DNA of 64,000 nt from Flavobacterium sp. (GCA_030151255.1 JASLED010000067.1:1-64000); one strand, 5' to 3'. Shown: positions 42,646 through 51,186, counted from the first letter of the stretch. The notes: generated by a model not told the origin, from the sequence alone. A program made the numbers and translations.

Positions 42646-42673
42646 CAAAAGTAAATCTTCTATTTTTCTCCAA
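42646..42673 (-). promoter_or_regulatory. Promoter of the TerC/Alx gene
   Basis: Minus-strand TTG (42673 to 42671), 17-bp spacer, TACTTTTG (42653 to 42646). Strong consensus; short leader. Confidence 0.65.
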
Positions 42674-42747
42674 GGAAAAAACAATTAACAATCTGACATA
42701 TAGGTATTTACATCTTATTTGATGTCAAAAATAATTATCGCAAAAAA

Positions 42748-42782
42748 AGAGATAAGTTTTTGATTAACAAATACTTATCTCT
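42748..42782 (-). terminator. Terminator of gpsA
   Basis: AGAGATAAGT and ACTTATCTCT pair around a 15-nt loop, followed by a T-run on the minus strand. Confidence 0.8.
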
Positions 42783-42825
42783 ATATTTTATATATAAATA
42801 CGATATGACGCTAAAAAATAAAAAA

Positions 42826-43821
42826 TTAATCTAATTTTTCTGTTAGCTTTCTAAATGTCTTTTTGGGATCTTTTCCGTTGTATAAAATATCATATACTGC
42901 ATTGATAATAGGTGTTTTAGCACCGTGCTTTAAATTTAATTCATAAGCACTTTTTGTTGCATAGTAGCCTTCGGCAATCATGCTCATTTCCATTTGTGCA
43001 GATTTTACGGTATATCCTTTACCTATCATATTACCAAACATACGATTACGAGAGAATAACGAATAACCTGTAACCAATAAATCGCCTAAATAAGCCGAAT
43101 TATTAATATTTCGCTTCATATGATGTACTTTCTTAATGAATTTTTTCATTTCGCGAATAGCATTACTCATTAACAAAGCCTGAAAGTTATCGCCATAGCC
43201 CAAACCATGCGCCATACCACAAGCAATAGCATAAATATTTTTTAACATTGCTGCGTATTCTGTACCAACAATATCATCTGTTATTTTTACTTTTATGTAA
43301 TGACTGCTTAAGCATTTGTCTATCACTCTTGCTTTCTCTTCATTTGTACAAGCTACTGTAAGATAAGACAAACGTTCTAGTGCTACTTCTTCTGCATGGC
43401 AAGGTCCTGTAATTACAGCAATATCATCATAAGGAATATTGTAAATCGTATGAAAATGTTCTCCTACAATTAAACTAGTTTCTGGTATAATTCCTTTAAT
43501 AGCAGAAATTATAACCTTATTTTCTAGGCTTACGTATAAGCGTTCCATTTCTTCATTTAAAAATGCCGATGGAATAGCAAATATTACATAATCTGCGTAA
43601 GAAACTGCTTTATTTATATCATTGGTTAGCAATAACTGATCAATATCGAATTCGACAGAGCTAAGGTAATTAGGATTATGACAATTTACTTTTATCTCTT
43701 CTATCGCCATTTCATTCCTCATATACCATGCAATTTGCTGTAGGTTTTCACTAAGCATTTTTACGATAGCAGTTGCCCAACTTCCTCCACCAATTACTGC
43801 AAACTTTGGATAATCATTCAT
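42826..43821 (-). CDS. gpsA: Glycerol-3-phosphate dehydrogenase [NAD(P)+]
   Basis: Makes sn-glycerol 3-phosphate for phospholipids. It has 331 residues from the chosen ATG. The N-terminal Rossmann motif is FAVIGGGSWATAI, then FAIPSAFL, TGPCHAEEVA, and the catalytic Lys in AAMLKNIYAIACGMAHGLGYGDN. An in-frame ATG at 43845 lies inside the -7 box TACTTTTG (43850 to 43843) and could not be in the mRNA, so 43821 is chosen; this also gives the usual N-terminus just before the Rossmann strand. Monocistronic. Confidence 0.94.
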   Translation of the reverse strand: MNDYPKFAVIGGGSWATAIVKMLSENLQQIAWYMRNEMAIEEIKVNCHNPNYLSSVEFDIDQLLLTNDINKAVSYADYVIFAIPSAFLNEEMERLYVSLENKVIISAIKGIIPETSLIVGEHFHTIYNIPYDDIAVITGPCHAEEVALERLSYLTVACTNEEKARVIDKCLSSHYIKVKITDDIVGTEYAAMLKNIYAIACGMAHGLGYGDNFQALLMSNAIREMKKFIKKVHHMKRNINNSAYLGDLLVTGYSLFSRNRMFGNMIGKGYTVKSAQMEMSMIAEGYYATKSAYELNLKHGAKTPIINAVYDILYNGKDPKKTFRKLTEKLD

Positions 43822-43842
43822 AATTTTAAGTAATAAATCTGT

Positions 43843-43873
43843 CAAAAGTAAGTAAAAAACATATTGTAAGCAA
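43843..43873 (-). promoter_or_regulatory. Promoter of gpsA
   Basis: Minus-strand TTG (43873 to 43871), 20-bp spacer, TACTTTTG (43850 to 43843); start site near 43836. It decides the gpsA start codon. Confidence 0.65.
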
Positions 43874-44031
43874 TTAGATATCTACTGACTTAACTTAAAG
43901 AAAACACTAATTCGTCAAAGAATGTCATCTATCTTGCTAATTTCGATTCGAAATCTCTTACAAAAAGAATACGTTTACTTTTATTTCAATTTTTATATTT
44001 TTAAATCACTAAAATTCAAAATCACTCTTTA

Positions 44032-45192
44032 TTAAATACTTAGCAAAAGTATTTCTTTAATTTTTGGAATTGTGATATTTTGTTTTTCTCCCATTGCTGT
44101 CCATCCTCTTGCTTCAAAACGAGAAACTATCCAATTGATTGCTTTATCAGATTCTGTTGTATAATTACTTAAAGAAGTTTTTATTCCTAATAAATGGAAG
44201 AAATCAACTAGCTTATCTATTGTCATCAAGGCTACTTCTTCGTCATTGCTTCCTTGTAAATTAAAAACCCTTTGTCCTAATTGACAAAGTTTTTCTTTTT
44301 TTGTTTCGAGCATTACTCTGTATAAGTTTGGACCAACAATTGCCAAAGTACAAGCATGATCTATATCATATAAAGCAGTTAATTCATGGCCAATCATATG
44401 CGTTACCCAATCTTCAGCAACACCTTTGGATATTAATCCGTTTAATGCCATAGTACAACACCACATAAAATTCATTGCTGCATCATAATCTGTTGGATCG
44501 TTTACTACTTTTGGCCCTACTTCTACCAATGTTTTTAGAATTGATTCTGCAAAACGATCTTGTAATGGAGCATTTTGTGGATAAGTAACATATTGTTCTA
44601 AAACATGAACAAATGCATCTGTAACTCCATTAGCTAATTGGCGTTTGGGTAAAGAAGCAATAACTGTTGGATCGCAAATAGAAAACTGCGGATAAACCTT
44701 TTCTGACATAAATGCCAGTTTTTCGTGAGTTGCATCGATTGTAATTACAGAGCCACAATTCATTTCGCTTCCTGTTGCAGGCAAGGTTAGCACTGTGCCA
44801 TAAGGTATAGCATCCCAAATAATAGGTATTCTTTTTTGTACAATATCTAATGTGTTTCCGCAATAATTTACTGCTGCCGAAATAAATTTTACTCCATCAA
44901 TCACACTGCCGCCGCCTACAGCCAAAATAAAATCAATTTTTTCTACTCTGATAAGCTCAACTGCTTTCATCAAAGTTTCGTATTTTGGATTGAGTTCAAT
45001 TCCAGCAAATTCAATTACTTCAAAACCTTTTAAGCTTTCGATTACCTGATTGTAAATTCCGTTTTTTAAAATACTACCGCCACCATAAGCTAATAATACT
45101 TTTTTGTTTGTATCTAATAATGTAGACAAAGACGCAATTTGTCCTTTTCCATATAATAATCGCGTTGGATTAAATAACTCGAAATTTAGCAT
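44032..45192 (-). CDS. Iron-containing alcohol dehydrogenase (YqhD/BDH-like)
   Basis: A 386-residue group III alcohol dehydrogenase. It has the nucleotide-binding GGGSVIDGVKFI, ATGSEMNCGSVIT, and metal ligands in VTDAFVHVLEQY and HMIGHELTALYDIDHACTL. The sequence is closest in style to the NADPH-dependent YqhD/butanol dehydrogenase branch, which reduces aldehydes broadly. Cytosolic, single gene, downstream of the nadD terminator. No strong promoter box is seen in the 76-nt gap upstream. Confidence 0.9.
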   Translation of the reverse strand: MLNFELFNPTRLLYGKGQIASLSTLLDTNKKVLLAYGGGSILKNGIYNQVIESLKGFEVIEFAGIELNPKYETLMKAVELIRVEKIDFILAVGGGSVIDGVKFISAAVNYCGNTLDIVQKRIPIIWDAIPYGTVLTLPATGSEMNCGSVITIDATHEKLAFMSEKVYPQFSICDPTVIASLPKRQLANGVTDAFVHVLEQYVTYPQNAPLQDRFAESILKTLVEVGPKVVNDPTDYDAAMNFMWCCTMALNGLISKGVAEDWVTHMIGHELTALYDIDHACTLAIVGPNLYRVMLETKKEKLCQLGQRVFNLQGSNDEEVALMTIDKLVDFFHLLGIKTSLSNYTTESDKAINWIVSRFEARGWTAMGEKQNITIPKIKEILLLSI

Positions 45193-45221
45193 AACCTTTT
45201 TTTAGAATCCTATAAAAATAC

Positions 45222-45250
45222 AAAAAGGAATACCAAAGTATTCCCTTTTT
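45222..45250 (-). terminator. Terminator of the yicC-gmk-nadD operon
   Basis: GGAATAC and GTATTCC pair around CAAA, flanked by A/T runs with one bulged base, 19 nt after the nadD stop on the minus strand. Confidence 0.8.
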
Positions 45251-45268
45251 ACTATAAATAATAGCTAA

Positions 45269-45853
45269 CTATTTCTTAAAAAACAAATTATGATCAATAT
45301 ACTTCCATACTTCTTTATCCAATAAAGGTTGTATGTTTTTCCCTTCTTTTATTGCATTGCGTATAAAAGTTGCCGAAATTTCTATAACTGGTGCATTTTC
45401 TACCATAATAACATTCGGATGATGCATCAATTCGGAGCATTCTCTATTTCTATCTAAACGAGGATAAACATAAATAGGATAACGTTCTAATAATACATCG
45501 TAATTTTTCCACTTTGTAAACGTATCCAAATTATCTTCGCCCATAATTAATGAAAACTCATTCTTTGGGTATCTTTCATTTAAATATGCCATTGTATTAA
45601 TTGTATAATTAGGCTGAGGCAAATTAAATTCTATATCAGACGGACGAATATAATCATAATCTGATGTTGCAAGATTTACCATATGAATTCGGTGAAAATC
45701 TTCTAATAATCCTTTTTTCTTTTTGAGTGGATTATGAGGTGTTACCACCATCCAAACCTCATCAAGATCGGTATATTGAACCATATGATTGGCAATTACA
45801 ACATGTCCTATATGTACAGGATTAAACGTTCCGAAGTATAAACCAATCTTCAT
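45269..45853 (-). CDS. nadD: Nicotinate-nucleotide adenylyltransferase
   Basis: Adenylates NaMN to deamido-NAD in NAD synthesis. The 194 residues have the nucleotidyltransferase HxGH-type motif in GTFNPVHIGHVVIAN and the ISATFIRN motif (ISSTxIR class). The body (MGEDNLDTFTKWKNYD) is typical. It is 7 nt downstream of gmk, last in the operon. Confidence 0.95.
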   Translation of the reverse strand: MKIGLYFGTFNPVHIGHVVIANHMVQYTDLDEVWMVVTPHNPLKKKKGLLEDFHRIHMVNLATSDYDYIRPSDIEFNLPQPNYTINTMAYLNERYPKNEFSLIMGEDNLDTFTKWKNYDVLLERYPIYVYPRLDRNRECSELMHHPNVIMVENAPVIEISATFIRNAIKEGKNIQPLLDKEVWKYIDHNLFFKK

Positions 45854-45860
45854 TTATATT

Positions 45861-46430
45861 TTATTTGATAAAACCTTTTACTAACTGATACGCTTCTTCT
45901 TTTGCTGTATCTAAGTCATAATTTTTAATAATTGTATCGAATTGTGGCGCCGTTGCAAGTTCTACTGATGCCTTTGCAATTCGCATATTAATTTTGTCTT
46001 CGCTTTCTGTTGAGCGCTTTTTTAAGCGTATTTTTAACTCATCAATACTTGGTGGTTTTACAAATACAGCCAATGTTTCGTCTGGAAATTTTCTTTTAAT
46101 TCTCAATCCTCCAGCAACATCAATATCAAAAATCACATTTTTACCCAAAGCCCAAATGCGTTCTACTTCAGATTTTAAAGTTCCATAAAAATTATCTCGA
46201 TATACTTCTTCCCACTCTAAAAAATCATCATTTTTAATGTGTTTTTTAAAATCATCTAAAGAAATAAAATAATAATCTTTTTCATGTTCTTCTCCTCCGC
46301 GTGCTGCTCTTGATGTACATGAAATTGAAAATTCTAAATTTAAGTCTTTTTGTTCTAAAAGATGTTTTACGATAGTGGTTTTTCCTGAACCTGATGGAGC
46401 TGAAAAAACAATTAACTTACCTTTAGCCAT
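45861..46430 (-). CDS. gmk: Guanylate kinase
   Basis: Phosphorylates GMP to GDP. The 189 residues have the P-loop APSGSGKTT near residue 10, the GMP-binding SCTSRAARGGE and YxxE region (EWEEVYRDNFYG), and the lid. It lies 23 nt downstream of yicC, a pairing that is conserved in many bacteria. Confidence 0.96.
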   Translation of the reverse strand: MAKGKLIVFSAPSGSGKTTIVKHLLEQKDLNLEFSISCTSRAARGGEEHEKDYYFISLDDFKKHIKNDDFLEWEEVYRDNFYGTLKSEVERIWALGKNVIFDIDVAGGLRIKRKFPDETLAVFVKPPSIDELKIRLKKRSTESEDKINMRIAKASVELATAPQFDTIIKNYDLDTAKEEAYQLVKGFIK

Positions 46431-46453
46431 TATATATTGTGTTGCTTTCTGTT

Positions 46454-47314
46454 TTACAGAACGTTTAATACTTGTTCTTTTATTTTTTCTAATTCGTCTT
46501 TCATCTTTACCACTGTTTTTTGCATTTCTGCGTGGTTTGACTTTGATCCCATGGTGTTGATTTCTCGTCCCATTTCTTGAGAAATAAAACCTAACTTTCT
46601 ACCGTTTGCTTCACCATTTTCTAAAGTTTCGATAAAATAATCTAAATGTTTAGATAAACGAACTGTTTCTTCAGTAATGTCTAATTTTTCTAGGTAATAG
46701 ATCAATTCTTGTTCAAATCTATTTTCGTCAATATTCAGCTGTAATTCTAGCAAATTATTGCGCAAACGTTCCTTTACCGTAATAATACGTTCTTTATCTA
46801 ACAACATTACATGCTCCATGTAAGTGCGAATATTTTTGATGCGTTTTCTAAATTCGTCTTCTAAAGATTGTCCTTCGCTAGCACGAAACAATTTCATGCT
46901 TTTTATTGCATCATCAATAACATTTTGAATAAGAGCCCATTCATTTTCATCAAACTCACTTCTTTCAACTTTTAATGCATCTGGCATGCGTACAGCCATT
47001 TTCATTAATTCCGTTTCATCAGCATTCGGAATAATTTCTTTCATCTGATTGATGTAAGCTCTCACAATAGGTCCATTAATCTTATTTGAGGTTTCTTCTG
47101 CTGTGATTTCACAAAACAAAGAAAAATCGATTTTTCCTCTCTCAAGCTCTTGTGCAATCTGATTTCTCAGTGTCAATTCTTTTTCTCTATAGCTTGAAGG
47201 TATGCGTACATTCAAATCTAAACTCTTACTATTTAGAGATTTTACTTCGATTGTAATTTTCTTTGTGGTTAATTGTAAGCAAGCTTTACCAAACCCTGTC
47301 ATTGATTGTATCAT
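46454..47314 (-). CDS. YicC/YloC-family endoribonuclease-like protein
   Basis: A 286-residue protein starting with the family signature MIQSMTGFGKA and ending with the DUF1732 domain (EANGRKLGFISQEMGREINTMGSK). YicC in E. coli acts in RNA turnover, including RyhB sRNA decay, as an endoribonuclease. First gene of yicC-gmk-nadD. The promoter TACCTTTG (47342 to 47335) gives a leader of about 14 nt. Confidence 0.93.
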   Translation of the reverse strand: MIQSMTGFGKACLQLTTKKITIEVKSLNSKSLDLNVRIPSSYREKELTLRNQIAQELERGKIDFSLFCEITAEETSNKINGPIVRAYINQMKEIIPNADETELMKMAVRMPDALKVERSEFDENEWALIQNVIDDAIKSMKLFRASEGQSLEDEFRKRIKNIRTYMEHVMLLDKERIITVKERLRNNLLELQLNIDENRFEQELIYYLEKLDITEETVRLSKHLDYFIETLENGEANGRKLGFISQEMGREINTMGSKSNHAEMQKTVVKMKDELEKIKEQVLNVL

Positions 47315-47334
47315 ATTTCCTAAAATAATAGCTA

Positions 47335-47342
47335 CAAAGGTA
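47335..47342 (-). promoter_or_regulatory. -7 box TACCTTTG of yicC-gmk-nadD
   Basis: Minus-strand TACCTTTG fits TAnnTTTG; the yicC start codon follows about 20 nt later. It lies downstream of the orphan terminator, so yicC is not read from further upstream. Confidence 0.5.
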
Positions 47343-47426
47343 ATAAAAACTCTAATAATTCATTGGTAATGATAGTAATTAAGTAGAATCTATTCTTCTT
47401 CCACAAAATTTTAATTTTATCACAAT

Positions 47427-47456
47427 AAAAAAAGGAGGTAAAAACCTCCTTTTTTC
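47427..47456. terminator. Orphan bidirectional terminator
   Basis: AAGGAGGT and ACCTCCTT pair around AAAA, with A- and T-runs outside. On the minus strand it precedes yicC and follows no known gene; on the plus strand also no gene ends here. It suggests an unannotated transcript in 47457-47866. Confidence 0.8.
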
Positions 47457-47866
47457 TAAACTTCACCGAACTTATTATATCTTTTTTGAAATAAATCAAA
47501 ATCCCTACAGATATTGTTAAGTTAAATAATAATCACCTAAAAAATTCTTCCCCTTAATAGTTAATAGCAATTTATTTCCTATACTGTATATTTTTACGAT
47601 TGAACCCCTTAATAAACAATAATAATAATTTTTCAGTATAGTGTCTTTTTTTCTATTTCACCAAAGAACTTTAAACGTAATGTTTTTTCTTTTTCGTTAT
47701 TAAGACACCAAAAACTGATATTGGTCACATTATTTTTGAAAAAAAAACACTAAACAAACTCAAATAACTAATAAACAATTTGTTACGTTTTAAAATATTT
47801 TTTATTTTTTAATATATATATAGGCAACCTACTTTTTTACTCTTTGTAATACTCATTTTATAAAAA

Positions 47867-47897
47867 AAATAGCCAAAGTTTTCACTTTGGCTATTTA
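47867..47897 (-). terminator. Terminator of the trhO-trhP-ferredoxin-ArsC-like operon
   Basis: ATAGCCAAAGT and ACTTTGGCTAT pair around TTTC, with A/T runs, 19 nt after the last gene on the minus strand. Confidence 0.88.
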
Positions 47898-47915
47898 AAA
47901 TATCTGTTTTAATTT

Positions 47916-48269
47916 TTATTTAGAAGCAACTACAATTGCTTCTTCAATTACTTTTTTACTATTTCCTACAAAAATATCATTCCCTATAAAAATTACTGGA
48001 CGATTCAGAAAAGTATAATGCTCTTCTATTAATGCTTTAAAATCTTCTTCTTGTAGATTTTGATCTTTTAATCCTCTGGCTTTATAAAGTTGTGCGCGTT
48101 TATTAAACAGTTTTTCATAACTTCCTGTTTTACTGTACATTTCTTGTAATTCGTTTGCCGTAACAGGATTTTTTTTTATTTCCTGTAGTTCAAAACTTTC
48201 TAGGTTTGGCAATTCACTCAAAATTCGTTTACATGTTGTGCATGTACTTAAATAATATATCTTTTTCAT
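47916..48269 (-). CDS. ArsC/Spx-family thioredoxin-fold protein
   Basis: A 117-residue protein of the ArsC/Spx/YffB family: MKKIYYLSTCTTCKRIL with a CxxC pair (C10, C13), followed by the LxxK and NxRxxxYK-type motifs (FNKRAQLYKARGLK) and RPVIFIGNDIFVG. Possible roles are arsenate-type reductase, Spx-like regulator or another thiol protein; sequence alone does not decide. The ATG at 48308 lies within the ferredoxin gene; 48269, 2 nt after the ferredoxin stop, matches the family. Last gene of the tRNA-hydroxylation operon. Confidence 0.8.
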   Translation of the reverse strand: MKKIYYLSTCTTCKRILSELPNLESFELQEIKKNPVTANELQEMYSKTGSYEKLFNKRAQLYKARGLKDQNLQEEDFKALIEEHYTFLNRPVIFIGNDIFVGNSKKVIEEAIVVASK

Positions 48270-48271
48270 TT

Positions 48272-48502
48272 TTATACTTCTTTTACGGTTATAATATGTA
48301 CAGGACATACTTTTTGGGCCAGTTCGCTGCTTTCTAAAATAGTATAATCTGACGATTTTATTGTATGAAATCCTTTATTATTTACAGATTTTAGCAAAAC
48401 CGTTTTTCCGTCTTTTTTAGACATCTGAAATTGGTTTGGCGCAACCTCAACACAATAATTACAGCCTATACACTTATCTCGTTGTAAAGTAATTACAATC
48501 AT
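48272..48502 (-). CDS. Small ferredoxin (single Fe-S cluster)
   Basis: A 76-residue ferredoxin with CIGCNYC (C11, C14, C17) and a distant CP (Cys66, VCPVHII), the ligand set of a one-cluster [4Fe-4S] ferredoxin. The N-terminus MIVITLQRDKCIGC is typical. Its start overlaps the TrhP stop by one base (48502), so translation is coupled. It could donate or accept electrons for the Fe-S enzyme TrhP; this is inferred from context. Confidence 0.88.
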   Translation of the reverse strand: MIVITLQRDKCIGCNYCVEVAPNQFQMSKKDGKTVLLKSVNNKGFHTIKSSDYTILESSELAQKVCPVHIITVKEV

Positions 48503-49746
48503 TATTCTGTTGCTACAATTTTATACATTTTATCAGAAAGACGAATTCTAAAAGGAATTTTAATGGTACAATCATCTCCTTTTCTTGCCTTTTCTACAGC
48601 TATTTCATTTACATAAAGCTCTTCGATAATTAATTCCTGAGCACCTGTACTAGGTCCTGTTATCAAAATCTTATCGCCTATTTTTACATCATAAGCTTCA
48701 ATTTTAAATTCACCGATTGAGGCTTTTTGAAAATAATGTGCTGCTTTTCCTACATAAACCTTCTTCTGTGTTGCATTGCTTCCAGGATTATCACTCCATT
48801 CACCCAATTTTTGTCCTAAATAATATCCGCTCCAGAAACCTCTGTTATAAACAGTTTCCAACGCTTTCATCCATTCAGCTACTTTTTCTTTGGTATAAGT
48901 ACCTTCTGCAATTGCATCGATTGCTTCGCGATAAGCTCGAACTACGGTAGCCACATATTCTGGCGCGCGTCCGCGTCCTTCTAGCTTTAATACTTTGGTT
49001 CCCGCCTCAATAACTTGGTCCAAGAAATCAATTGTACAAAGATCTTTTGGCGACATCATATATTCGTTGTCAATCTCTACTTCAAAACCACTGTCTTGGT
49101 CAATAACCGTATATTTTTTACGACAATTTTGCTTGCACGCTCCTCTATTTGCAGAAGAATTGTGTGAATGTAAGCTCAAATAACATTTACCTGAAACTGC
49201 CATACATAAGGCACCGTGACCAAAAATTTCAATTTCTACTAAATTTCCCGAAGGTCCTTTTACTTCTTCGCGTTTAATTGCTTCGGTAATCATTTTTACT
49301 TGACGTAAGCTCAATTCTCTTGACAATACAATTGTATCTGCAAAAAGACTGTAAAACTTTACGGTTTCAATATTTGTTACGTTCAGTTGAGTTGAAATAT
49401 GCACTTCCAAACCAATTGCTCTTGCAGAAGCAATTACAGCCTGATCTGAAGCAATTACGGCTGTTAGCCCTGCTTCTTTTGCTTTGTTTAAAAGTGTTTT
49501 TACAACAGATAAATCATGATCGTAAATAATGGTATTTAATGTTAAATACGTACGCACTTGCTTTTCGTTGCAACGCTTTACAATTTCTGGCAAATCATCT
49601 ACCGAAAAATTTACCGTAGATCTTGCACGCATATTTAATTGATCTACACCAAAATATACAGAATCTGCTCCATTATCTATTGCTGCCTGAAGTGATTCAA
49701 AATCTCCTGCAGGAGCCATTAATTCAACTTTTCCTGAAACTGTCAT
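48502..49746 (-). CDS. trhP: Peptidase U32-family protein, TrhP-like tRNA hydroxylase
   Basis: A 414-residue U32-family protein. E. coli TrhP (YegQ) makes 5-hydroxyuridine at tRNA position 34 from prephenate with an Fe-S cluster; other U32 members (RlhA, UbiU/V) hydroxylate rRNA or quinone. Seen here: an N-terminal TIM-barrel-like part (LMAPAGDFESLQAAIDNGAD), the Cys set in GALCMAVSGKCYLSLHSHN and GACKQNCRKKY, and the C-terminal beta domain at 329-414. The TrhP assignment rests on the single-subunit length and the neighbouring trhO. It is 9 nt downstream of trhO. Confidence 0.88.
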   Translation of the reverse strand: MTVSGKVELMAPAGDFESLQAAIDNGADSVYFGVDQLNMRARSTVNFSVDDLPEIVKRCNEKQVRTYLTLNTIIYDHDLSVVKTLLNKAKEAGLTAVIASDQAVIASARAIGLEVHISTQLNVTNIETVKFYSLFADTIVLSRELSLRQVKMITEAIKREEVKGPSGNLVEIEIFGHGALCMAVSGKCYLSLHSHNSSANRGACKQNCRKKYTVIDQDSGFEVEIDNEYMMSPKDLCTIDFLDQVIEAGTKVLKLEGRGRAPEYVATVVRAYREAIDAIAEGTYTKEKVAEWMKALETVYNRGFWSGYYLGQKLGEWSDNPGSNATQKKVYVGKAAHYFQKASIGEFKIEAYDVKIGDKILITGPSTGAQELIIEELYVNEIAVEKARKGDDCTIKIPFRIRLSDKMYKIVATE

Positions 49747-49755
49747 AACTTATAT

Positions 49756-51114
49756 TTACTCTATTATTTTAAATATTTGATCGTTTTTACGAACACGGAA
49801 ATTCAATTCCAGCGTCATTCTATCTCCTTCATTTACTTTCGTTACTTCTTGTCCGTTTACCAACATTTTTTCAAGAATCAAACGTTCATCTCCCGTTGTT
49901 GGTCCAACGATAGCAATCTTATCTCCAAGGTTTATTTCTTTATCTATCAAAAATTGCCCCACATTTGCCTTGGTAAAATAATGTTGTACTGTGCCTACCA
50001 AAACTTTACGCTCTGCTTGTTTTTTTCGAATTTGTGTTACAGCACTAACTTTTACAGGAACTACTGGTTTGGTTTCTGTTGCGTTTGCCTTAAATTTTAA
50101 TGATTCAGATCTTCCTTTTTTGAAGATTAAATTTCCTTTCTGAATTCCTTTTCTCAATTGTTTTTGTTCGGCTTCTGGCAATTGAACGATTTCCAAACAT
50201 TCGTTAGAACAACAGCCGTGCATTGCTTCGGCACATTCATCACATTGGATGAATAATAAATGACATGCTTCGTTTGCGCAGTTTACGTGTGTATCACATG
50301 GCTTTCCACACTGATGACAGCTAGAAATAACGTCATCTGTAATACGTTCACCTAAACGATGATCGAACACAAAGTTTTTACCAATAAACTTGCTCTCTAA
50401 TCCTTCATCGCGAACTTGGCGTGTATATTCGATAATACCACCTTCTAATTGGTAAACATTTTTAAATCCGTGGTGTTTGAAATAGGCCGAAGCTTTTTCG
50501 CATCGAATTCCCCCTGTACAATACATCACAAGATTTTTATCTTCTTTAATTTCGTCTAATTGATCTTTAATAATTGGCAATGACTCTCTGAATGTATCTA
50601 CATCTGGCGTAATAGCTCCAACAAAATGACCAACTTCACTTTCATAATGATTTCTAAAATCAACAACAACAGTGTTTGGATCTTCTAATAAAGCATTAAA
50701 TTCTTTTGCTCTTAAATGAATTCCTTTATTGGTTACATCAAAGGTTTCATCGTTTAAACCATCAGCAACAATTTTGTTTCTAACTTTTACTGTTAGTTTT
50801 AAAAATGATAAATCATCTTGTTCAACAGCAACATTTAGACGAATGCCTTTCATGAAATCATAAGCTTCTAACGTAGCTCTAAAAGCTTCAAAATTTGAGG
50901 CTGGAACAGACATTTGTGCATTGATTCCTTCTTTGGCAACATAAGTGCGCCCAAGCGCATCTAATTGGTTCCAAGCTAGGAATAAATCATCTCTAAATTG
51001 TTCTGGGTTTTGAATTTTGGCGTAGGCATAAAAAGACAAAGTCAAGCGTTTCTCTCCTGCTTGCTCTATAAGTTGTGCTCTTTCCTCCGCGCTTAAAGTG
51101 TTATACAGTTGCAT
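49756..51114 (-). CDS. trhO: TrhO (YceA) tRNA U34 hydroxylase with U32-type C-terminal domain
   Basis: Rhodanese-family enzyme that forms 5-hydroxyuridine-34 in tRNA in an O2-dependent way. Residues 1-335 align with E. coli TrhO (about 350 residues): an N-terminal domain with AKEGINAQMSVPASN, a rhodanese domain with catalytic C199 in MYCTGGIRCEKASAYF, and a Cys-rich module (about 266-306; CHQCGKPC, CDECAE, CCSNEC). A basic linker (336-368) leads to an added domain (369-452) that matches the C-terminal domain of the adjacent TrhP protein at roughly 40% identity by eye. First gene of the operon; promoter TATCTTTG at 51186 to 51179. Confidence 0.93.
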   Translation of the reverse strand: MQLYNTLSAEERAQLIEQAGEKRLTLSFYAYAKIQNPEQFRDDLFLAWNQLDALGRTYVAKEGINAQMSVPASNFEAFRATLEAYDFMKGIRLNVAVEQDDLSFLKLTVKVRNKIVADGLNDETFDVTNKGIHLRAKEFNALLEDPNTVVVDFRNHYESEVGHFVGAITPDVDTFRESLPIIKDQLDEIKEDKNLVMYCTGGIRCEKASAYFKHHGFKNVYQLEGGIIEYTRQVRDEGLESKFIGKNFVFDHRLGERITDDVISSCHQCGKPCDTHVNCANEACHLLFIQCDECAEAMHGCCSNECLEIVQLPEAEQKQLRKGIQKGNLIFKKGRSESLKFKANATETKPVVPVKVSAVTQIRKKQAERKVLVGTVQHYFTKANVGQFLIDKEINLGDKIAIVGPTTGDERLILEKMLVNGQEVTKVNEGDRMTLELNFRVRKNDQIFKIIE

Positions 51115-51178
51115 GCTATATATTTTATAAGTGAAGAATATAAAAATGGTGAAATTCTAAAATGGAAGAATTTCGATG

Positions 51179-51186
51179 CAAAGATA
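51179..51186 (-). promoter_or_regulatory. -7 box TATCTTTG of the trhO operon
   Basis: Minus-strand TATCTTTG immediately follows the T-run of the kup terminator and gives a leader of about 58 nt. Confidence 0.55.

Larger units (their letters stand above)
47315..47915. other. 601-nt intergenic region with possible structured RNA
   Basis: It holds the yicC promoter box (47335-47342), an orphan hairpin-terminator (47427-47456) and the ArsC-like gene's terminator (47867-47897). The 410 nt between the two terminators have no gene with a normal start. They contain an 8-bp inverted repeat (CTATACTG 47579-47586 with CAGTATAG 47634-47641) and, on the minus strand, TTAAGGGG twice. A 31-codon frame starting with GTG at about 47730 on the minus strand is open but unsupported. 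A small RNA is the favoured reading. Confidence 0.45.

Noticed and set aside
42625..42747. Possible manganese (yybP-ykoY) riboswitch before the TerC/Alx gene
   Set aside because: The consensus promoter at 42646-42673 leaves a leader of only about 15 nt, and no conserved riboswitch core is visible.
47640..47730. 31-codon minus-strand frame (GTG start) between the two terminators
   Set aside because: No ATG, no promoter box at a fitting distance and short length. A structured RNA explains the region better, so it is noted but not called as a gene.
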